Assembly (NCBI RefSeq): GCF_050122995.1
Contig: NZ_JBNLIA010000007.1
Location: 1 to 64,000, forward strand
Length of the DNA stretch: 64,000 bases
Direction: 5' to 3'
DNA from: Haloparvum alkalitolerans
Lineage (GTDB): Archaea > Halobacteriota > Halobacteria > Halobacteriales > Haloferacaceae
Below the pieces are notes generated by a model, which was not told the origin of the DNA, did no database searches, and was given only the letters and a program-made list of their open reading frames with translations. Positions 52,664 through 60,392 of this stretch are shown one piece after another (within the stretch, counting starts at the first letter, position 1; every line of letters starts with the position of its first letter). Both the position numbers and the translations under genes were made by a program.

Positions 52664-54066
52664 TGCAAGATGTTAAATTCATTCAAAAGAACGAACAAGG
52701 CCTCGATGAGGTCCGGATCAGTGAAGTCACAGGGATTGAAGCACCGTTCTACACCCCAGAAGTAAGCGGTCCAGAGGGGCTGCAATCATTACTTTTCGCA
52801 CATGACGCTCTGGAGTCCCACAGTCCAGTGATGGTAGCGGGACACAGGTGGCAAGACATCCGATCAAAGCCACGCTTCAAACAGGTTCGAGAGGACATTC
52901 GAGAACTAGTAACCGAGCACCCGTTCTTCTATTACGAACCTGTTGAACTATTCCGTTATACTCGCCCTCAGAATTTGGTTACTTACGCGTTCCGCGGCGA
53001 TCAAGCTCGTTCACGCGATTTCTACAGTGAACTACGGGATGGCAACTACAAAGACGCGATTGAGAAACTGCCCCGCTTTTTCCAGCCGTTCATAGAAGCT
53101 CAAATGAAAGCCTTGCTGAAGAGCAAGGACCTCGCTGTCCCGATGAAATATCAGTCCCAAAATAGTGGCAAAGTCCACGAAGCCTGGCGGGACAAGCGAG
53201 CGGATTCAGGGTTTACAGAGTACTTCGAGACGCTCGCTCAGGACGCAGGGAACGCACCTAATACTGCCCTCATTCCACCTGTACCCCCAGTGATGAAATC
53301 GACCGGGAAAGACGTCATCAGCCGCACACTGGGACTTAATAGCTATATGAGACAGCTGGCTGAAACAAAATGGAATGAACCCTCAAGTGGGTCAGTAACG
53401 GCATATCTCCACTTCTACATCGATCAGGGGGTTTTCGAGCCAAGTGATAATGGCAACGCCCAGCGGATCAAACAAGCCATTAAATCAGAAATACAGAGCG
53501 CATCCTACGCCGGCGTGGCCCTCACCATCTCAAATCTAGATCGGGTATGGGACAAAGGGAATGAAAAAGCACTCGAGAGCTTCGTTACGGAAGTCGTCAA
53601 TCTGGCACGTCAAGAGCATCTTCCGGTCATTCTCCCGCGGTCGGGATATTACGGAATGTATCTAACTGATCACGGTGTTCAGACATTCTCCAGCCTGATG
53701 AATGGCAATCTTGAATATAATCGCCGAGGCGGAGGCATTGACGAGCGTTCAAAGTACGGCACTATTCCAATATATGGTGCTGCACGGGAAGTTAATGCAG
53801 AAGAGTTAGACCAAGTGCTGGCACGTAACGGGGGCGAACTTCATGATATCCCGGGTATCCCGAGCTCGCCGCCAACTTATAATCACTCTGCTGGGTCATA
53901 CAAAGCAAAGTACGGAAAAGCAATCCAGTTCCGAACTAGATTCGGGAAAGCCCGGCGGATGGTCCATATTAAAGAAGCTCAAGAACTACGCGATGGGCTC
54001 CGACGGGGGACAGCGCGACCCGCTCAGCGTTACTTTGAGCGTTCAGATCACCCGGATCTCAGTTAG
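52663..54066 (+). CDS. Unknown large protein of the defence island
   Basis: The 467-residue product alternates strands and helices (PVMVAGHRWQDI, EHPFFYYEPVEL, SYAGVALTISNLDRVWDKGNEKALESFVTEVVNLARQEHLPVILPRSGYYGMYLTDHGVQ). This could be a TIM-barrel, loosely like tRNA-guanine transglycosylase-type enzymes. No catalytic motif is certain. A basic C-terminal tail (RTRFGKARRMVHIKEAQ) may contact nucleic acid. It is coupled to the HTH gene by a TAATG junction and shares the low GC of the ubiquitin-like operon. Confidence 0.6.
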   Translation: MQDVKFIQKNEQGLDEVRISEVTGIEAPFYTPEVSGPEGLQSLLFAHDALESHSPVMVAGHRWQDIRSKPRFKQVREDIRELVTEHPFFYYEPVELFRYTRPQNLVTYAFRGDQARSRDFYSELRDGNYKDAIEKLPRFFQPFIEAQMKALLKSKDLAVPMKYQSQNSGKVHEAWRDKRADSGFTEYFETLAQDAGNAPNTALIPPVPPVMKSTGKDVISRTLGLNSYMRQLAETKWNEPSSGSVTAYLHFYIDQGVFEPSDNGNAQRIKQAIKSEIQSASYAGVALTISNLDRVWDKGNEKALESFVTEVVNLARQEHLPVILPRSGYYGMYLTDHGVQTFSSLMNGNLEYNRRGGGIDERSKYGTIPIYGAAREVNAEELDQVLARNGGELHDIPGIPSSPPTYNHSAGSYKAKYGKAIQFRTRFGKARRMVHIKEAQELRDGLRRGTARPAQRYFERSDHPDLS

Positions 54067-54106
54067 ACATCTGAGTCTACGGCAGTCTCATCGGATTTCG
54101 TTTTTT

Positions 54107-54151
54107 TATCCCCCAGTGATAGGTGAGGGGCTCCCGGTGACAGCGAGTTCC
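54107..54151 (+). ncRNA. Two-hairpin leader motif, weak copy F
   Basis: A TATC/GATA hairpin (54107-54110 with 54118-54121) is followed by GGGGCTC 54127-54133 pairing with GAGTTCC 54145-54151, seven pairs including two G-U. It resembles leader copy C and precedes the second TFB, but hairpin 1 is not C/G-rich. The T run before it (54101-54107) may also be the terminator of the previous gene. Confidence 0.35.
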
Positions 54152-54168
54152 TGAATACGGTGAGAACG

Positions 54169-55089
54169 ATGGCAACGAGAGACATCTACGAAACCGGCTT
54201 CGACGAAGACGTCCAAACGGAGTCAAGCGCAAACCGATGTCCCGAGTGCGACGGACACGTCACTACCAACGTGAAGGAAACGGTCTGCGAGGACTGTGGG
54301 CTCGTTATCGATGAACAACGTATCGATCACGGGCCAGAGTGGCGATCGTACGATGAGGACAAACGCGAGCGAACAGGCGCACCCCTGACTGCGGCCCGTC
54401 ACGATCGAGGCCTCTCGACCGAGATCGGCCACGGAACTGATGCGCACGGGAACGAACTCTCAGGGCAGAAACGTCGGCGGCTGGCCCGGATGCGACGTGA
54501 GCAGACCCGTGGTCGCTGGCGGTCCAAAGCGGAACGGAATCTCGCACACGGGTTGGGCGAGGTGCGCCGGCTGGCGAGTGCGCTCGAACTCTCCGAGTCG
54601 ATTCGTGACCAGGCGTGCCAGCTCTTCCGGAGGGCTCAGAGCGAGGATCTGCTTCGTGGCAGATCCATCGAAGCCATCGGTGCAGCGAGTATCTACGGTA
54701 CCGGCCGATGTAACCAACACCCGCTTCTCCTCGAGGATGTCGTCGACGCCGCCCGAGTCGAGTCCACTCGTGTGACCAACGCCTACCGAACACTGAATCG
54801 CGAATTAGAGCTCCCGGCACCACCAATGCGCCCGACGTCGTTCGTTCCGCGGCTGATCTCGGAGTTGGGGTTAGACCACGACATTCGCCGCCGCGCGAAC
54901 GAACTCGCAGAACACGCCGAAGGGACAGCCCTCACGAACGGCTGTCAGCCATCGGGCGTCGCGGCCGCCTGTGTCTATCTGGCCGCCCAAGAACAGGGCG
55001 CGTTGATTACCCAATCCACCGTCGCGTCGGCAGCAGAAGTGTCAGTCGTGACGCTCCGAAGCCGGCGGGACGAACTCCAAGCGATCTGA
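54169..55089 (+). CDS. tfb: Transcription initiation factor B (TFB), copy 2
   Basis: ATG 54169 (MATRDIYETGF) gives 306 residues. The zinc ribbon (RCPECDGHV ... VCEDCGLVID), B-finger (TGAPLTAARHDRGLSTEIG) and two cyclin-like repeats are complete. Regions such as DRGLSTEIG and LLRGRSIEA are shared with the TFB at 36804 but overall divergence is strong. Two accessory TFBs in one 64-kb window suggest that the element sets its own promoter choice. Confidence 0.93.
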   Translation: MATRDIYETGFDEDVQTESSANRCPECDGHVTTNVKETVCEDCGLVIDEQRIDHGPEWRSYDEDKRERTGAPLTAARHDRGLSTEIGHGTDAHGNELSGQKRRRLARMRREQTRGRWRSKAERNLAHGLGEVRRLASALELSESIRDQACQLFRRAQSEDLLRGRSIEAIGAASIYGTGRCNQHPLLLEDVVDAARVESTRVTNAYRTLNRELELPAPPMRPTSFVPRLISELGLDHDIRRRANELAEHAEGTALTNGCQPSGVAAACVYLAAQEQGALITQSTVASAAEVSVVTLRSRRDELQAI

Positions 55090-55142
55090 GACGCCTCCAG
55101 TAGAGGAGCACCTACATACAGGCAGAGAGTCTACCAAGGAGT

Positions 55143-55247
55143 ATGGATCTGGAAGAGACTGTCGAGTATCTGTCGACAGAGCTCGATATCGAGGGGAGTG
55201 AGCACGTTCGCGAGGTTGGTCGAGCGGTCGCCGAGCTCCGAGACTGA
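55143..55247 (+). CDS. Possible small protein (34 residues)
   Basis: ATG 55143 is preceded by an AAGGAG ribosome site 6 bases upstream. The product starts MDLEETVEYLSTELDIEG, is acidic, and consists of two predicted helices without cysteines. It follows the TFB gene by about 50 bases. The good ribosome site and haloarchaeal composition support it, but the length is near the noise level. Confidence 0.4.
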   Translation: MDLEETVEYLSTELDIEGSEHVREVGRAVAELRD

Positions 55248-55352
55248 CTCCGTCTCAGGCGATCAGATTTATTTCGTCGTCGCCGAATCCGTTCCCGCGT
55301 TTTCTCACCCTTGAGTTTAAATACCAAACCGGGGGAAACGCGGACCGAATCG

Positions 55353-56222
55353 ATGACTGACCACAACTCAGACCGAGACGCGTTCCAACCTGTCGGGGAA
55401 GGCGCTCTGGTGCCGGACCCAGCACTGGATCAGCCAGCGGACGGCCAGCCAACCCGCCAGCGTGAAGCCGCGCATTCGGGTGGGTATCCGGATGGAACAA
55501 CCGACACAGACCGAGCCTGTGTCTCCTGTGGCGCATCGATCCCGGCGTCGCAACGAAAATGCCGGTTCTGTCTCGAACACGAACTCGACGCCGCCTCAGC
55601 GTCGGATGCTGCGAGTTCCGAGCAATCACTCCGTGGCGTGATCCACTTCCTCGTCGAATCCGGGACGTTCTATGGTGCTGTCGCGAAAGGGACAGCTGCA
55701 GCGACACTTCTCACGTCAGGTCACGACGAGCCCATTGACGACTGTACGCTCATCTACGATCTCGACGACGAGCCCGCACCCCAGTTAACCGAGCGCTGGC
55801 CTACGCTCCCCGCTGCTACTGAGGTGACCACAGCGGCTGGCGACGCGTTACTAACAGCGGCCCGTGAGCGGAAAGCGTGGAACGAGAGGAGCGATCGTTC
55901 TCAGACGGAGATTCCACGCGTCTATGACGAGCGTGGCCAGGGAATTCGTGATGAGTCGTCCCTCGAGCACACGCTCGACGACAGCGATCAGCTGTGGATC
56001 GTCCCAGCAATCGCTGTTGAAACAGTACCCCACGAAACGGAATCCAGCAGTGCCGGAGCCGAAATTCCGACCGTGACAGCCCTCGAGTGCCAGCACTGTA
56101 CGAGAGAAACAGAACATCGGTTCAGGACACGCGAGTCGCTCCCTGACGAGACTTGGACGGGCCAACCAATCTGGGAGTGCCAGGTGTGTGGCACAGGTCG
56201 CTACGGGCCTGCTCCCAAATAG
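55353..56222 (+). CDS. Plasmid-type protein with two zinc ribbons (BSP1-like)
   Basis: ATG 55353 (MTDHNSDRD) is about 30 bases after TTTAAATACC (55314-55323), so the mRNA is nearly leaderless. The 289-residue product has one ribbon (CVSCGASIPASQRKCRFC), a central part with HFLVESGTFYGAVAKGTAAATLL, and a C-terminal ribbon (CQHCTRETEHRF ... WECQVCGTGRYGP). Proteins of this layout on haloarchaeal plasmids are often annotated as biosurfactant protein 1, a name with little support. Followed by inverted repeat copy 3. Confidence 0.75.
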   Translation: MTDHNSDRDAFQPVGEGALVPDPALDQPADGQPTRQREAAHSGGYPDGTTDTDRACVSCGASIPASQRKCRFCLEHELDAASASDAASSEQSLRGVIHFLVESGTFYGAVAKGTAAATLLTSGHDEPIDDCTLIYDLDDEPAPQLTERWPTLPAATEVTTAAGDALLTAARERKAWNERSDRSQTEIPRVYDERGQGIRDESSLEHTLDDSDQLWIVPAIAVETVPHETESSSAGAEIPTVTALECQHCTRETEHRFRTRESLPDETWTGQPIWECQVCGTGRYGPAPK

Positions 56223-56242
56223 GGCAGGAGGAATCTCGTAGA

Positions 56243-56283
56243 TTAACCAACAGTCTCCGATAGAGATGACTTCTGTTGGTTAA
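56243..56283. repeat. Inverted repeat element, copy 3 (10-bp arms, 21-bp spacer)
   Basis: TTAACCAACA at 56243-56252 and TGTTGGTTAA at 56274-56283, arms identical to copies 1 and 2, spacer one base shorter. The spacer contains an inner TCTC-CGATA-GAGA hairpin. It lies 21 bases after the stop of the zinc-ribbon gene. The 190 bases that follow, up to 56472, show no gene. Confidence 0.88.
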
Positions 56284-56472
56284 TACGGTGAGTACCCTCA
56301 AGTCCGACGTCAGTCACGGCGGGCGTTCATTCGGCAGGGTTCGCAGCGGCTTGCCTCCACAAATTGGGCGGGAACAGGGGTAGTGGGTGACGCAACGTGA
56401 CATCGCCGAGTCCGGAAACGTCACGCCGACCACGACACGGACGCATCACCAAACGCTCGATGAACTCGCTGT

Positions 56473-56961
56473 CTAGACGGGCCAGGTAGGGAGCGAGGGC
56501 GCTCCATTCTTCCAGTGAATCGCATCTAGCGCGGGCGGGAACTGCTGTAGTCGGTCATCGAGGATGGCGAGCGGATGGGCATCGAGAAACGTCGCCTCAT
56601 GCCGATCAACCGGCGTGTCTTCGTGATTGAGCTGGATATGACAGGGCCCAAGGTTCGGATGGTCGGCGTCTTGGTGGAATCCGAGCATCAGATTTCGGTC
56701 CGGTTCGATCCAGTTTATGCGGTAGTATTCGTGGTCGACGCCGGCGGGGTACCAGAAACGAATCTCCAGTCGTGCTGTCGCCGCGTCGTAAGAGTCACTC
56801 AGGAACGTCGTCGGATCGACATCCGCGATGACGTACCGGGGTCGGCGTCGAGACGGGCGATAGCGGACCTCTTCACACCCTGGCTGGTTCGTCAATCGGT
56901 CGTGAACGTCGCGGAGGAGGGTCCGCTGTGTATAGCGGTCGCGACCGGCAAGAAAGATCAT
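56473..56961 (-). CDS. TumE-like (DUF6516-type) toxin candidate
   Basis: The 162-residue product has a core of beta strands (ATARLEIRFWYPAGVDHEYYRINWIEPDRNLMLGFHQDADHPNLGPCHIQLNHE) and ends in a short helix (AILDDRLQQFPPAL). This layout resembles haloarchaeal TumE/DUF6516 proteins, which are usually paired with an HTH antitoxin. The HTH gene lies 17 bases upstream on the same strand. Activity not shown. Confidence 0.55.
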   Translation of the reverse strand: MIFLAGRDRYTQRTLLRDVHDRLTNQPGCEEVRYRPSRRRPRYVIADVDPTTFLSDSYDAATARLEIRFWYPAGVDHEYYRINWIEPDRNLMLGFHQDADHPNLGPCHIQLNHEDTPVDRHEATFLDAHPLAILDDRLQQFPPALDAIHWKNGAPSLPTWPV

Positions 56962-56978
56962 TCTGTGAGAGAGGAGGA

Positions 56979-57530
56979 TTAGCTCGTGGCGCGGTCAGCC
57001 ACGTCAGTCATCTGCTCGCGGGCGGCTTCGACGTCGGAGTAGAGTTCCAGTGCGTGCTTGATGAGGCGGCGATCCTCCTCGTTCTCACGCCAGAACGCGA
57101 TGACGTCGCGGCGCTCACGGAGCTCCGCACTTGCGAGGTCGCCGTCGGCGAGCGACTGTTCGAGCTCCTCCCACGTCTCGACGTCGTAGGTCGCCTGCCA
57201 CTCCTCGATCTCCTCGGTAATCGCGGCCAATTCGCTCCGCAGCTCCTCGCGGGTGTTTTCCTCGATGAGCGTGCGGATCTCCTCGAAGAGCAGTCGCGTG
57301 TAGTCCGGCTGGTAGCGCGTGGTCTCGCCGGCCTCGACGCGACGCAACTGGCCCTGGTCGACGAGATCCTGAAGTTCCTCGTTGGTCGTGCTCCAGGCGG
57401 CGTCGGCCTGCTCGCTGATCCAGTTAACTGAGCGGGGTTCGCGAAGTGACTCGGCGACCGCCCGAATACGGTCGCGGGCGCTCATCGACTCAGTCCACGA
57501 TTGGACCCCATCTCGCGAGGATTCGGTCAT
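56979..57530 (-). CDS. HTH regulator paired with the TumE-like gene (antitoxin candidate)
   Basis: ATG 57530 (MTESSRDGVQSW) gives 183 residues. The winged helix (AVAESLREPRSVNWISEQADAAWSTTNEELQDLVDQGQLRR) is followed by a long charged coiled-coil-like region (LLFEEIRTLIEENTREELRSELAAITEEIEEWQATYDV). The layout is that of the DUF7342-like regulator at 39881. With the next gene it forms a two-gene unit typical of archaeal toxin-antitoxin pairs. Confidence 0.72.
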   Translation of the reverse strand: MTESSRDGVQSWTESMSARDRIRAVAESLREPRSVNWISEQADAAWSTTNEELQDLVDQGQLRRVEAGETTRYQPDYTRLLFEEIRTLIEENTREELRSELAAITEEIEEWQATYDVETWEELEQSLADGDLASAELRERRDVIAFWRENEEDRRLIKHALELYSDVEAAREQMTDVADRATS

Positions 57531-57654
57531 GGTTGGCACCTCTTGGGACAGTGTTCGCGCCGTACTCTCATATATGTTTGTACTGCCTCACATAATCAAG
57601 AGCGAGATGCGAGCGAAGGCGTCCGGACGTTGAAATGCGATACCGACAGAAGGT

Positions 57655-57807
57655 ATGAGCCAACCGATGTACGACCGATATTCTGACTTTGCGGAACTAC
57701 GGCCGACCGGCGAGGCATCCCACATCCCGGACACGATGCTGGACGACCGGTGTGAGAGTGACCTCCTGGCGGCAACGCGTCGCGACGAACACTGGTGGCG
57801 ACGCTGA
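57655..57807 (+). CDS. Small hypothetical protein (50 residues)
   Basis: ATG 57655 follows an AAGGT ribosome-like site. The product (starting MSQPMYDRYSDFAELRPTGE, ending HWWRR) is polar with one cysteine. Short genes of this style are common before plasmid zinc-finger genes. There is no homology claim; codon use is similar to the neighbours. Confidence 0.45.
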   Translation: MSQPMYDRYSDFAELRPTGEASHIPDTMLDDRCESDLLAATRRDEHWWRR

Positions 57808-57867
57808 TGCGCCGACGACAGTCTCGTAAGGAGTCTTTCTGCGCCGGCGAGTGGTGAGGCACTTCCG

Positions 57868-58056
57868 ATGAATCAGCAAGTCGAACAAGGCTACCGGATG
57901 CATTGTGTGCTCAGCAATCTCAGCCGGCTCGACGTCGACCAGTTGGACGACACGGATCGAGAGCGAGTCGAGACTGCAAGAGACCTCCTGGAAGAAGTGA
58001 GTCTACTCACGCGACCAGAGGACGGGAGCGGACCAGACGCCCCAACAGACGACTGA
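57868..58056 (+). CDS. Small acidic helical protein (62 residues)
   Basis: The product has a helical middle (HCVLSNLSRLDVDQLDDTDRERVETARDLLEEVSLL) and an acidic disordered tail. It lies 60 bases after the previous small ORF and is followed by leader motif C. Composition and context support a real gene. Function unknown. Confidence 0.5.
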   Translation: MNQQVEQGYRMHCVLSNLSRLDVDQLDDTDRERVETARDLLEEVSLLTRPEDGSGPDAPTDD

Positions 58057-58103
58057 TCGTCATCGCCGTCGAGGCCAGGGGCACTTCCAGTGTCGGTTTA
58101 TCG

Positions 58104-58138
58104 CCCCCCAAGAGGGGTGCGGGGCTTCCCGCGAGTCC
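58104..58138 (+). ncRNA. Two-hairpin leader motif, copy C
   Basis: Hairpin 1: CCCC 58106-58109 with GGGG 58114-58117. Hairpin 2: GGGCT 58122-58126 with AGTCC 58134-58138, five pairs including one G-U. It ends 4 bases before the ATG at 58143. Confidence 0.6.
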
Positions 58139-58142
58139 AGAC

Positions 58143-58523
58143 ATGGCGACACTACAAGCTGCGACGACGTCAACCGGCGCGATCGTATCGGATCCGCAGG
58201 CAGTCCGCGAACTCTGTGAGAACTACTGCTTCGGGACGCTCGACTGGGAGGTGACCGAAGACGGAGAGCTCACCATCTGGGGGTACGACGACTTCGAGGT
58301 GTACGAGGCGCGGGAGAACGGCCTCCCGGACTACGAAGGCGGGATCGTGACCCACGAATTCCTGCGAGAACTCGCCGACCACCTCGAAGCTGACGAGGAA
58401 CTCGATATCCAGACAGCGGGGTTCACGAAGTGCCGCTTCCCCGTGCTGGCAAAGCGGTACGTCGTTCGCGATGGCGAAGTCCTCCACGCGGACCTCAGTT
58501 CCCCCGACCCGATCGACGAGTAG
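58143..58523 (+). CDS. Hypothetical plasmid protein
   Basis: ATG 58143 (MATLQAATTS) gives 126 residues with a compact alpha/beta pattern (LCENYCFGTLDWEVTEDGELTIWGYDDFEVYE; HEFLRELADHLEADEELDIQTAGFTKCRFPVLAKRYVV). It is flanked by leader motifs C and D, and so shares its kind of leader with its neighbour and with the TFB and SWIM genes. Family not recognised. Confidence 0.65.
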   Translation: MATLQAATTSTGAIVSDPQAVRELCENYCFGTLDWEVTEDGELTIWGYDDFEVYEARENGLPDYEGGIVTHEFLRELADHLEADEELDIQTAGFTKCRFPVLAKRYVVRDGEVLHADLSSPDPIDE

Positions 58524-58533
58524 CGTTGTTCGT

Positions 58534-58574
58534 CCCCCGGGAGGGGTGCGGGGCGATCCAGTCGCGGTCGCCCC
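58534..58574 (+). ncRNA. Two-hairpin leader motif, copy D
   Basis: Hairpin 1: CCCC 58535-58538 with GGGG 58543-58546. Hairpin 2: GGGGCGA 58550-58556 with TCGCCCC 58568-58574, seven perfect pairs. It lies in the 67-base gap before the ATG at 58591. Confidence 0.65.
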
Positions 58575-58590
58575 GTGAGGTGATTGCTCG

Positions 58591-59253
58591 ATGGGCCACC
58601 GCGCACTCGTTGCGTACGAACGCACAGACGAACAGTACACGCTCCACTACAGCCATTGGGGCGCAGCGAACCTGAAGCTCAAGCGCCGAATCTCGGCTGA
58701 GTCGCCGTTCGGTGGCGACGACACCGACTCCAAGTGGGCGAAACAGCTGCTGGCGGAACTGGCCGATGGCCTCGAGGCAGATGCGGTCGACGGCTACCTC
58801 ACCGGCGAGGATCGACCGTCGACGGTCGTCGAACCGAAGCCCCGCGCCACCGGGCTCACCCTCGACGAGATCGTTGCTGACCACCTCGACTATCTCCACC
58901 ACGAGGCGTTCTTCGTGGTGTCGACGACGTTCGAGGTGACCGCCTATCGGACGCTGTGGTTCGGCCTCCAGTACGACTCAGAGACGGTCGAGGAGGGAGA
59001 AACAGTCGGGAACGGCGCGCTCGCGACAGTGCGTTGGTACGACGGCGAGCCGGTCGGCGACGGCCACCTCCAGGGACAGTTCGCGGCCCTCAAAGACGTC
59101 GTCGGCGATATGCTCGACAAGGGCGTCTTCACGCCGTCGACGGCGAGACAGTACCTGAAACGGAAGCTGGCCGAGCGAGTCGGAGACCGACAGGAGCTGC
59201 TCATCCCGACCGGAGAATCACCCTTAGAGACAGCGAGTTTCGGCAAGCCGTAA
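58591..59253 (+). CDS. Hypothetical protein (DUF6735-like)
   Basis: The 220-residue product opens MGHRALVAYERTDEQYTLHY followed by SHWGAANLKLKRRI, which resembles the start of haloarchaeal DUF6735 proteins, from memory. The middle is alpha/beta (FFVVSTTFEVTAYRTLWFGLQYD) and the end helical (STARQYLKRKLAERVGDRQELL). No catalytic motif. It follows leader motif D. Common as an accessory plasmid gene. Confidence 0.65.
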   Translation: MGHRALVAYERTDEQYTLHYSHWGAANLKLKRRISAESPFGGDDTDSKWAKQLLAELADGLEADAVDGYLTGEDRPSTVVEPKPRATGLTLDEIVADHLDYLHHEAFFVVSTTFEVTAYRTLWFGLQYDSETVEEGETVGNGALATVRWYDGEPVGDGHLQGQFAALKDVVGDMLDKGVFTPSTARQYLKRKLAERVGDRQELLIPTGESPLETASFGKP

Positions 59254-59290
59254 CACCAATCCCTTAGTGGGTTTCGAGGGACGTCTAAGT

Positions 59291-59575
59291 ATGTCAAATC
59301 AGTCTGAAGATGACGTTCGTGTTTGGCTTGTCGAACGGACGTACTCTGATGACGAGCAGAACCTGATCATCCTCACCTACGCAACACCCGATGGAGAACA
59401 GTACTATCGGAAGGAACGCGCACTCACATCCTTCACCGACGTCCGAGACACGACAGCAGCAGTCGATGCTGAACCCGGCAATCTTGGCATGGTCGATGAC
59501 CCCGACCTCCAAGAGCAATACGCGGCCGAAGCACAGCGAATGCAGGAAGTCCACGACCCTGACGACGTAATCTGA
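59291..59575 (+). CDS. Small acidic hypothetical protein
   Basis: ATG 59291 (MSNQSEDDVRVWLVERTYS) gives 94 residues with a beta-rich first half (RVWLVERTYSDDEQNLIILTYATPDGEQYYRKERAL) and an acidic helical tail. It could be a small DUF7692-type protein but I cannot be certain. Starts 37 bases after the previous gene. Confidence 0.6.
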   Translation: MSNQSEDDVRVWLVERTYSDDEQNLIILTYATPDGEQYYRKERALTSFTDVRDTTAAVDAEPGNLGMVDDPDLQEQYAAEAQRMQEVHDPDDVI

Positions 59576-59636
59576 GGTCTACTGGTCGACAACGCTACAG
59601 GCCATGGGTTATGTCGTAGCAGGCCTTAGACTGGGT

Positions 59637-60383
59637 ATGCGCGAACTCGTCTTCGCTCTCGAATACGAGCCCGGCTGTAACAGGGTGGCGGACGCCCTCG
59701 CCGACCACCCCGACGCTCGCGTTCGCTCGCTCTCGCTGCACGCCACTGCCGAGCGTCTCTGGCGGGTCGACCATGCCACCGGTACGCCTGAGGCGCTCAA
59801 CGCCATCGAGGACGCCTTTCTCAACGGCGACTACTACGCTGACTGTCTCGCCACCGAGGACTGCAACGCCACACAGACCACCCGCATCCTCGACCGCACG
59901 GACGACGCGCTCATCCTCTACTCAGATTGGGAGCGCACTCCGACCTGCGCCTCAGTCCCCCACATCGCTCGCGACCACCTCGGCGACGGCGTACTGTTCG
60001 AGACTCGTCACGAGGGCCGCCACTACACGTGGCGACTCATCCACTCCGGTGAGGGCGACGTGGCGGCGTTCTTCGACGCTCTCAAAGTCGCCGTCGGGGA
60101 GTGCGCCCAGATGGAGATGCTCCGCACAGCGGACACAACATCAGCTATGGGAAGCGACGGAACACCGAGTGGATTGCCTCCAGCCCAAGAGGCTGCTCTC
60201 CAGGCCGCCGTCGAACACGGCTACTACGAATCACCCCGCGAGGTCGATGTCGGCGAGCTCGCCGAGCATCTCGACGTGCCACGGTCAACACTCACCTACC
60301 GACTCCGTCGGGCGGAAGAACATTTGGCGAAGCAACATGTCGCCGGCGAGCGGGTAGCGGAAGAACGCCTGGCATCCCACTGA
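59637..60383 (+). CDS. HTH_10 (bacterio-opsin activator-like) metal-responsive regulator candidate
   Basis: ATG 59637 (MRELVFALEYEPGCNRVAD) gives 248 residues. The N-terminal domain includes two conserved-looking cysteines (GCNRVAD, YYADCLATEDCN) that may bind metal. The C-terminus (LPPAQEAALQAAVEHGYYESPREVDVGELAEHLDVPRSTLTYRLRRAEEHL) is an HTH_10 domain. Such regulators are usual neighbours of haloarchaeal heavy-metal ATPases. It precedes the ATPase gene by 60 bases containing a 16-base palindrome. Confidence 0.8.
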   Translation: MRELVFALEYEPGCNRVADALADHPDARVRSLSLHATAERLWRVDHATGTPEALNAIEDAFLNGDYYADCLATEDCNATQTTRILDRTDDALILYSDWERTPTCASVPHIARDHLGDGVLFETRHEGRHYTWRLIHSGEGDVAAFFDALKVAVGECAQMEMLRTADTTSAMGSDGTPSGLPPAQEAALQAAVEHGYYESPREVDVGELAEHLDVPRSTLTYRLRRAEEHLAKQHVAGERVAEERLASH

Positions 60384-60392
60384 GGACCGTAG

